From CAYJFK01 sp964369475 (GTDB lineage: Bacteria; Bacillota; Clostridia; Oscillospirales; Feifaniaceae): 29,543 nt of DNA. The notes under the pieces are model-generated. The model had not been told where the DNA came from. It saw only the letters and a program-made list of their open reading frames with translations, and did no database searches. The stretch lies in assembly GCA_964369475.1 (NCBI GenBank), contig CAYJFK010000026.1, positions 1-29,543 of the forward strand, in the 5' to 3' direction. Of the stretch, positions 24,782 through 29,543 are shown one piece after another. The translations under genes and the position numbers were made by a program. Position 1 is the stretch's first letter; the number at the start of each line of letters is the position of its first letter.

Positions 24782-24855
24782 AGATAAGCACATACACAAT
24801 GGGTGTATAAACAAAAAAATCACCATAGTTAAAACAAATCGAAAGGAGTATGATT

Positions 24856-25401
24856 ATGTTAAATCTAAAAGCAAAAAGCAAATTTGGAGTTATTGCAAAG
24901 AGCCTTGGTATATCTGCCGTAATATGCCTTGTGCTATCCATGGTCGTAGCGGTATATTCCTATACAGCAGACCCCGAAACTGCTGCATTTATGTTTCCTG
25001 AGTCTATATGGGTCGGGGCGCACATCATGGTAATAGTCGCTCCCCTTGTGGTAGGCCGTGGTATAAGGTGGAACAACACGGATCTTGTGCAAGAGCCGCT
25101 ATACCACAAGGTGTCGGCAATATTCGTGACACTGCTTTTTGCCATAAATTTAATCGTGCTTTTTATCGACCACGAATTTTTGTTCATAGGCCCTGTACTG
25201 TCACTCGTGCGCATACCTGTGATGGATTATTTTGACGAGCTGTTCAGAGCGACCCCCGACAATTTTGCGCTTTACCTTGTCTTTGGCGTTGTGCAGACAT
25301 TTTACTTGCATTATTCGCTTGTGGTACTCTGTTGCCTTATCTCTGTTTTTGCGTTGCCCGTTAGAGCAAGAAAAACAGAGCGAGCACATATTGAGGCATA
25401 A
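24856..25401 (+). CDS. Small multi-pass membrane protein of unknown function
   Basis: This 181-residue protein has four predicted membrane segments (about 11-33, 48-66, 84-105 and 138-165) and a basic C-terminal end. I do not recognise the family. An ATG lies 6 bp upstream, but AAGGAG ends only 1 nt from it; the ATG at 24856 has the proper 7-nt spacing. It follows the interrupted membrane-protein gene by about 75 bp with no terminator between, so the two probably formed one operon. The MITE may reduce its expression. Confidence 0.75.
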   Translation: MLNLKAKSKFGVIAKSLGISAVICLVLSMVVAVYSYTADPETAAFMFPESIWVGAHIMVIVAPLVVGRGIRWNNTDLVQEPLYHKVSAIFVTLLFAINLIVLFIDHEFLFIGPVLSLVRIPVMDYFDELFRATPDNFALYLVFGVVQTFYLHYSLVVLCCLISVFALPVRARKTERAHIEA

Positions 25402-25403
25402 AA

Positions 25404-25434
25404 AAACTGCCACGAAAAAGTTTCGTGACAGTTT
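25404..25434 (-). terminator. tRNA-Val terminator, possibly shared by both strands
   Basis: AAACTG-C-CACGAAA pairs with TTTCGTG-A-CAGTTT (one mismatch) around a 3-nt loop. On the minus strand a run of T follows, directly after the tRNA gene. On the plus strand it lies right behind the membrane-protein stop codon. Confidence 0.75.
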
Positions 25435-25441
25435 ACAAAAT

Positions 25442-25517
25442 TGGTGGACGCTAAGAGACTTGAACTCCTGACCCTTCGCACGTCAAGCGAAAGCTCTACC
25501 AGCTGAGCTAAGCGTCC
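25442..25517 (-). tRNA. tRNA-Val (anticodon GAC)
   Basis: Read on the minus strand, the 7-bp acceptor stem GGACGCT/AGCGTCC with discriminator A and an encoded CCA frames a D-arm (TAGCTCAGCTGGTAGAGC), an anticodon stem-loop TTCGC-TTGACGT-GCGAA (anticodon GAC) and a T-arm with GTTCAAGTC. The length is 76 nt. Confidence 0.97.
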
Positions 25518-25536
25518 GTATTTACTTTGCTTTAAC

Positions 25537-25565
25537 ATTATACACTACATAAATGAAAAAATCAA
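25537..25565 (-). promoter_or_regulatory. tRNA-Val promoter
   Basis: On the minus strand TTGATT (25565-25560) and a perfect TATAAT (25542-25537) are separated by 17 bp, about 20 bp before the tRNA 5-prime end. Confidence 0.85.
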
Positions 25566-25610
25566 GTATTTTTGCACAAAAAAATTTGTACATTTTGTAT
25601 CAAGATGAGC

Positions 25611-25638
25611 TTGACAATATTTTATCAGTTATGATAAT
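25611..25638 (+). promoter_or_regulatory. Promoter of the LysM-VOC gene
   Basis: TTGACA (25611-25616) is followed after 16 bp by GATAAT (25633-25638), preceded by T. A TATAAT at 25638-25643 has poorer spacing (21 bp). Confidence 0.65.
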
Positions 25639-25699
25639 ATAATTGTAAACTTGTGTTAATAATTAATTAATACAAAATATTGTGAGCGGAGGAATGTAC

Positions 25700-26932
25700 A
25701 TGAAAATGCGCAAATCTATTGCACTACTACTTGTCTTTGCAGTTATGCTGTCCATGACAGCGGCTGCCGCAACCTACACTGTTGCCGAGGGTGACAGACT
25801 TTGGAAGATTGCTAATGCACACGGTGTTACTTGGCAAGAAATAGCGGAGGTAAACGACTTGGACGATGCCAACATGATCTATGTAGGTCAAGAGCTAACA
25901 ATCCCTTCGGACGAAGCCCCCGTCGAAACACCTGCTGAAGAAACAACAGAAGCTCCTGCAGAAGAAACGACCGAAGAACCCGCAGAGGAAGTCGTAGAGG
26001 AAACACCTGCTCCCCCTGCTGATACTCTTGGCATAGGCAGAGTTATGGTAAGTGTTACAGACCTTGAGGAGAGCCGCGAGTTCTACGAGGAGAGCATGGA
26101 GCTTGAGTTTGTAGCAGAGGGCGAGCTAACAGCAGAGCAAGTTAAGGCGCTTTTCGGTCTTGAGGGTGGCGCAAGATATGTAATGCTTAAAAACGAAATC
26201 CAAATTACATACCTACAACTTATCGAGTTCGAAGCGAGAACGGGCGAGCTAATCCGTGAGGGTTGGGACACGCACCACTACGGATATTTCGACATCGCAT
26301 TCCGTGCAATGGATGCATTTAGGGCATACGACTACTTTACACCACTTGGCTACGAGTTCTTCTGCCCACCGACAACATACAAAACTCCTTGGAGCGGTGT
26401 AGAGGTTAAAGAGTCTATCGTATACGGCCCTGACATGGTGCCTCTTGCACTAATCGAAGGTTCTAACAAGAGCTTCGAGGGCGAGTTCCACAACTTTACA
26501 GACATAGTTACAGTTGTTTCCGACATTGAAGAGTCCGACCGTTTCTTTGTAGACGTGCTTGGCCTAAGTAAAGTTTTCGACATGACAATGCCTCACGGCC
26601 TTGTTGACGACATCGTAGGCGTTGAGTACGGCGTTGACACAAGAATTATCATGTATGTCGGTGGCAAGACACCTGTTGTTGAGCTACTTCAATACGAGAA
26701 CAAGCCCGGTGTTTCTATGAAAGAACACGCAACACCCGAGAAGGCAGGCCTATTTAACACTGCATTCGAAGTGGACAACATCTACACAACACTTGGCGCT
26801 TGCGAAGATGCAGGCTTCCCTGTTGAAGTAGAGCCCTTCGAGTACGAGCTTGCTCCATACGGTACTGTTAAGAGTGCTGTTGTAGCAGGTCCTGACGGCA
26901 CAATTGTTGAAATTTTTGAGGTTATGGACTAA
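25700..26932 (+). CDS. Secreted LysM protein with two VOC (glyoxalase-fold) domains
   Basis: This 410-residue protein has a signal peptide (1-24, AAA cleavage region) followed by one LysM domain (about 25-69: TYTVAEGDRLWKIANAHGV to YVGQELTIP) that should bind peptidoglycan. A Pro/Glu/Thr linker of PAEET-like repeats (70-108) leads to two successive VOC-fold modules (about 109-245 and 250-410). Each ends in the family pattern GPDxxxxxxxE or a variant of it. VOC domains bind metals and small molecules (lyases, dioxygenases, drug-binding proteins); here I cannot name the substrate. Starts at 25682 or 25694 are in frame, but GGAGG has proper spacing only to the ATG at 25700. The gene is monocistronic. 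The combination is unusual, since most VOC proteins are cytoplasmic. Confidence 0.85.
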   Translation: MKMRKSIALLLVFAVMLSMTAAAATYTVAEGDRLWKIANAHGVTWQEIAEVNDLDDANMIYVGQELTIPSDEAPVETPAEETTEAPAEETTEEPAEEVVEETPAPPADTLGIGRVMVSVTDLEESREFYEESMELEFVAEGELTAEQVKALFGLEGGARYVMLKNEIQITYLQLIEFEARTGELIREGWDTHHYGYFDIAFRAMDAFRAYDYFTPLGYEFFCPPTTYKTPWSGVEVKESIVYGPDMVPLALIEGSNKSFEGEFHNFTDIVTVVSDIEESDRFFVDVLGLSKVFDMTMPHGLVDDIVGVEYGVDTRIIMYVGGKTPVVELLQYENKPGVSMKEHATPEKAGLFNTAFEVDNIYTTLGACEDAGFPVEVEPFEYELAPYGTVKSAVVAGPDGTIVEIFEVMD

Positions 26933-26968
26933 TTTTTAAAAAAATTCCAAATTTTTCCTAAAAATCTA

Positions 26969-26997
26969 TTTACAAAAATTGGAAAGTATGCTACAAT
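26969..26997 (+). promoter_or_regulatory. Promoter of the candidate small RNA
   Basis: TTTACA (26969-26974) and TACAAT (26992-26997) are spaced by 17 bp. Transcription should start near 27004, and no start codon with a ribosome site follows before the terminator. Confidence 0.6.
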
Positions 26998-27003
26998 GAC
27001 CTT

Positions 27004-27080
27004 GTTGTTTACTCCCTTCAATTTATTTACAATGTAGCTCATCTGGCCGCACCTTGCAAAAGGTGCGGCTAATTGTTTTT
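27004..27080 (+). ncRNA. Candidate small RNA of about 75 nt
   Basis: A promoter and a Rho-independent terminator (perfect 9-bp stem 27046-27054 with 27061-27069, then TAATTGTTTTTT) enclose about 40 nt of A/T-rich sequence without an open frame. This is the plain layout of a small regulatory RNA. I recognise no known RNA family. The alternative is that the hairpin ends the LysM-VOC transcript and the promoter match is chance. Confidence 0.4.
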
Positions 27081-27203
27081 TATGGGCATAGTAGAGCGAT
27101 CTTGCACAATAGTTCATTTTTTATATTGAGCGTAACACACTCAAAAGCTTGGAGCATAGCAAGCTTACAGTTAAAGAGAGATGCGAAAAATATAACAAGA
27201 TAA

Positions 27204-27232
27204 TTGTATTTATAATATATATATGGTAAAAT
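27204..27232 (+). promoter_or_regulatory. Promoter of the mocA-xdhC-lipoprotein operon
   Basis: TTGTAT (27204-27209) and TAAAAT (27227-27232) are 17 bp apart, 24 bp before the start codon. Confidence 0.55.
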
Positions 27233-27255
27233 TTAATTTGTAAAAGAGGTGGAAT

Positions 27256-27855
27256 ATGAAGATTGGTGCTGTTATTGTGGCGGCTGGGCTGTCCTCTCGC
27301 ATGGGGGATTTTAAGCCGCTTATGGATATGGGGGAGCGCTCTGTTATAGGGAGCATTGTTGCCACTTTGCAAAGTGGGGGCATTTTGGATATTGTTGTCG
27401 TTACAGGTCATAGGGCGGAGGATATAATGGCGCACCTATGCGGCAAGGCGACCTTTTTGCACAATAGCCGGTATAAGACGACAGATATGTTCCGGTCGGC
27501 CAAAATCGGCCTTGAGTATATGGCGAAGTATGACGGAGTTGTTTTTACTCCATGTGACATTCCGCTTTTTTCCCCTGAAACGGTCAAAGCGCTTGTTAGT
27601 TCTTTGGCCAAAGGGCAATATATTTATCCCACTTGCGACGGTAGGAGAGGCCATCCGATTTTAATTAGGGGTGACTTGATTTCTACTCTGGTCTCCTACG
27701 AGGGAGATGGGGGACTTCGTGGGGCGATAGAGAGTAGCGGCGCATCTTGTGTGGCGGTCGAGGTCTCAGACAAGGGGACGCTCTACGATGCCGATACAAG
27801 GGAGGATTACGAGCGCCTTTTGCAAATTAAAGAGCGACAAAATAAGCAAGAATAG
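27256..27855 (+). CDS. MobA/MocA-like molybdenum cofactor nucleotidyltransferase
   Basis: This 199-residue cytoplasmic enzyme has the NTP_transf_3 fold. It has the nucleotide-binding signature VAAGLSSRMGDFKPL (8-22), a metal-binding TPCDIPLF (98-105) and GRRGHP near residue 133. The form matches MocA (CTP to molybdopterin cytosine dinucleotide) better than MobA (GTP), but the substrate cannot be fixed from sequence alone. The xdhC-like gene starts 20 bp later, supporting a role in maturing a xanthine-dehydrogenase-type enzyme encoded elsewhere. RBS AGAGGTGG. Confidence 0.85.
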   Translation: MKIGAVIVAAGLSSRMGDFKPLMDMGERSVIGSIVATLQSGGILDIVVVTGHRAEDIMAHLCGKATFLHNSRYKTTDMFRSAKIGLEYMAKYDGVVFTPCDIPLFSPETVKALVSSLAKGQYIYPTCDGRRGHPILIRGDLISTLVSYEGDGGLRGAIESSGASCVAVEVSDKGTLYDADTREDYERLLQIKERQNKQE

Positions 27856-27875
27856 ATTTAAATCGGAGGGCAATT

Positions 27876-28892
27876 ATGAGGGATATGTTAAGGCTTCTTG
27901 CAGAGAGGCTCGGCAAGGGTCAAGATGCTGTTATGGTAACGGTCGTGGCGAGCTCGGGGTCTGCACCCAGAGGGGCGGGCTCTCGTATGCTTGTAACGAG
28001 GGAAGGCAGGCTTTGCGGAACGATAGGTGGCGGTGCGGTTGAATACAGATCGGAGCAAATAGCGGCGCAGGTATTAGAGGACAAGAGCTCCAAACAGCAC
28101 GATTTCACCTTGACAAAGGACGATGTACAGCAGCTCGGCATGATATGCGGAGGCGCCGTTTCGGTTTATTTTTGTTACATATCGGCAGAGGACGACAGCG
28201 CAAAAGAGCTATGCAAGGCGGCCGAGGAGCTCTTTGTTAGTGGGAGTGATTTTTGGCTTATATACGAAATAGGTGGCGGTATGGCTATCTATTCGGAAAA
28301 ATGCGGCTATGTAGGCGGCGCTGAGGGCGCAAGGGAGAAGGCGCAGATGCTACGGTATCCTGTAAGGGTAAAGGAGGGCGACATAGAGCTCTACTCGGAG
28401 CAGATAGGGCATTCGGGCAGAGTTTTTGTATTTGGTTGCGGCCATGTTGCGCAAGAACTTGTGCCTGTGCTAATGCGTGTCGGATTTAAGTGCGTAGCCC
28501 TCGACGATCGGGAGGAGTTTGCCAAAAGGGAACTTTTTCCGATAGATTGCGACGTAATGCTTGTAGACTTTGAAAAACTGGCGGATTATATAGAGATAAA
28601 AGCAGAGGACTATGTCTGCGTTATGACAAGAGGGCACGCCTTTGATGCTGTCGTGCAAGCGCAGGTGCTCAAGACCAAGGCCTCATATATTGGAGTAATC
28701 GGCAGTAAGGCCAAGCGTCAGGGCGTGTTTGAATGGCTATACGAGAGGGGCTTTACAACGGCAGATACCGACAGGATTAAGACCCCGATAGGCATGTACA
28801 TAAAGGCCGAAACACCGGCCGAGATTGCAATTAGCATTGCGGCAGAGATGATAGAGTTTAGAGCAAACAAGAAAAGTGAAAACGGAGTGTAA
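27876..28892 (+). CDS. XdhC/CoxI-family molybdenum enzyme maturation protein
   Basis: This 338-residue protein has an N-terminal XdhC_CoxI domain (about 10-75, with SSGSAPRGAGSRMLV and GTIGGGAVE) and the conserved Cys in GMICGG near residue 90. A C-terminal Rossmann domain follows (about 185-330) with VFVFGCGHVAQELV. XdhC proteins bind the molybdenum cofactor, help its sulfuration and insert it into xanthine dehydrogenase-type enzymes. The start has CGGAGG before it. It is in an operon with the mocA-like gene; the lipoprotein gene begins 2 bp after its stop. The client enzyme is not in the window. Confidence 0.88.
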   Translation: MRDMLRLLAERLGKGQDAVMVTVVASSGSAPRGAGSRMLVTREGRLCGTIGGGAVEYRSEQIAAQVLEDKSSKQHDFTLTKDDVQQLGMICGGAVSVYFCYISAEDDSAKELCKAAEELFVSGSDFWLIYEIGGGMAIYSEKCGYVGGAEGAREKAQMLRYPVRVKEGDIELYSEQIGHSGRVFVFGCGHVAQELVPVLMRVGFKCVALDDREEFAKRELFPIDCDVMLVDFEKLADYIEIKAEDYVCVMTRGHAFDAVVQAQVLKTKASYIGVIGSKAKRQGVFEWLYERGFTTADTDRIKTPIGMYIKAETPAEIAISIAAEMIEFRANKKSENGV

Positions 28893-28894
28893 AG

Positions 28895-29543
28895 GTGAAA
28901 AAGATATTATTTTTAATGGCGACAGCACTATTCTTGACAGGCTGTGCGCCGAGCGACGAAGTGCCTTCAGACGGCAGGGAGAGTGGCAAGGTGCTAATGG
29001 CGAGCGAGGGAGAAGTGCTGGAGAATGCTTTTTTCAGCTATAAGGTTCTCTCGACAAGAGAGGCAGAGATAGAGGGCAGAAGCCCTGATGAGGGCAATGT
29101 TTTTATTGCGGTAGAGGTCGAAATAACAAATATATCGGATAAAGATATTCCAATGGGCGCAGACTTTGATCTTGCGTGGGAAGTAAAAGATGATGTCGAT
29201 GATGGCACAGAGAACAGCATGGACGAATCTGCCAATGGCGACACAGCGGACGGCGCAGAGGATGCCTCCGAGGGCGACACAGCGGACGGCACAGACCATG
29301 CCTCCGAGGGTGACACAGCGGACGGCACAGAGGGTGCCGCCAATGGTGACACAGCGGACGGCGCAGAGGATGCCTCCGAGGGTGACACAGCGGACGGCGC
29401 AGAGGATGCCACCAATGGTGACACAGCGGACGGCACGGACGATGCCGCCAATGGCGACACTGCCAACCAATCAACACTCCCCGAGGGAATGGAGAAAATA
29501 CAGCAGATGGCAAAGACGCTCGACACTCAACTTGCAGACAGCT
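28895..29543 (+). CDS. Lipoprotein with DUF4352-like domain and in-frame tandem repeat (cut by window end)
   Basis: The frame starts with GTG at 28895 (GGAG 28884-28887 inside the end of xdhC) and is still open at the window end, 216 codons in. The signal has a lipobox LTGC (Cys17). Residues about 45-95 (FFSYKVLSTREAEIEG and NVFIAVEVEITNISDKDIPM) look like the first half of a DUF4352 immunoglobulin-like domain, common in Firmicutes lipoproteins. It is interrupted by six to seven copies of a 12-residue acidic repeat, (N/E)GDTADG(A/T)(E/D)xAx, encoded by 36-bp units. Codons after the repeat (EKIQQMAKTLDTQLADS) may be the return to the domain. It is coupled to xdhC, but a link in function is not evident. 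Confidence 0.75.
   Translation, partial: MKKILFLMATALFLTGCAPSDEVPSDGRESGKVLMASEGEVLENAFFSYKVLSTREAEIEGRSPDEGNVFIAVEVEITNISDKDIPMGADFDLAWEVKDDVDDGTENSMDESANGDTADGAEDASEGDTADGTDHASEGDTADGTEGAANGDTADGAEDASEGDTADGAEDATNGDTADGTDDAANGDTANQSTLPEGMEKIQQMAKTLDTQLADS
29237..29464 (+). repeat. 36-bp coding tandem repeat, six full copies plus a partial one
   Basis: Unit starts lie at 29237, 29273, 29309, 29345, 29381, 29417 and 29453. The core GACACAGCGGACGGC is almost constant and the rest of each unit varies. Because 36 is a multiple of 3, copy changes keep the frame. Long open frames on the opposite strand are a by-product of the repeat. Confidence 0.9.

Larger units (their letters stand above)
26933..27255. 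other. Intergenic region with a candidate small RNA and the mocA-like promoter
   Basis: No protein gene is supported. The stretch holds a strong promoter (26969-26997), a terminator (27046-27080) and a second promoter (27204-27232) that belongs to the next gene. An A/T-rich tract follows the LysM-VOC stop codon directly, with no hairpin. Confidence 0.6.

Noticed and set aside
29237..29464. CRISPR-like array with 36-bp period
   Set aside because: Units follow each other without unique spacers and encode a regular 12-residue repeat in an open lipoprotein frame.
28994..29526. Three long minus-strand frames rich in Ser/Val/Ala, Arg/Pro or Cys/Val
   Set aside because: They are by-products of the in-frame 36-bp repeat on the plus strand. 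They lack ribosome sites and any family resemblance.

Overview
The window looks like a chromosomal segment of an uncultured, spore-forming, anaerobic Clostridia-type Firmicute. The support is a BofA/YaaL sporulation pair, a CIRCE-controlled groES-groEL operon, a long-form ribosome hibernation factor, sigma-A promoters of TTGACA-17-TATAAT type, strong AGGAGG ribosome binding sites, a tRNA gene that encodes its own CCA end, and BspA-like leucine-rich-repeat surface proteins ending in dockerins. Species cannot be told from the sequence alone. One scaffold gap (21270-21279), followed by an implausible poly-C/poly-G stretch, means the left part (to about 21269) and the right part (from about 21375) may not be truly adjacent.

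Layout. 1-7712: two large paralogous secreted LRR/dockerin proteins, each with its own promoter and terminator. They flank a small XRE-type regulator with a palindromic operator inside its promoter; its reading frame continues after one TAG stop. 7713-8223: repeat-rich debris holding the C-terminal remnant of a RelE/ParE toxin. 8224-12618: a YesM/YesN-type two-component system divergent from a lipoprotein flavin reductase with FMN-binding and fumarate-reductase-like domains, probably a regulated extracellular respiratory reductase. 12619-17064: a small secreted protein, a candidate 31-residue peptide, a multi-pass sensor with no recognisable kinase motifs, a DegS/NarX-like histidine kinase with no response regulator beside it, and a MarR regulator. 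17193-18903 (minus strand): THUMP-type rRNA methyltransferase and hpf. 19143-21258: promoter, CIRCE, groES, groEL, terminator.

After the gap: a minus-strand cluster of an apparently catalytically dead polysaccharide-deacetylase-fold protein, YaaL and BofA; then rplM-rpsI. Next is a membrane-protein gene interrupted by a 273-bp MITE whose precise removal, leaving one TA, restores the reading frame. Then come a second membrane protein, tRNA-Val(GAC), and a secreted LysM protein carrying two VOC/glyoxalase-fold domains. A candidate small RNA (strong promoter, about 75 nt, terminator) follows. The window ends with a mocA-like/xdhC-like molybdenum-cofactor pair that runs into a lipoprotein with a 36-bp in-frame tandem repeat, cut by the window edge.

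The strongest leads are the MITE insertion, the regulated extracellular flavoprotein, the peptide/sensor cluster lacking its response regulator, the deacetylase pseudoenzyme beside bofA, and the cell-wall LysM-VOC fusion.
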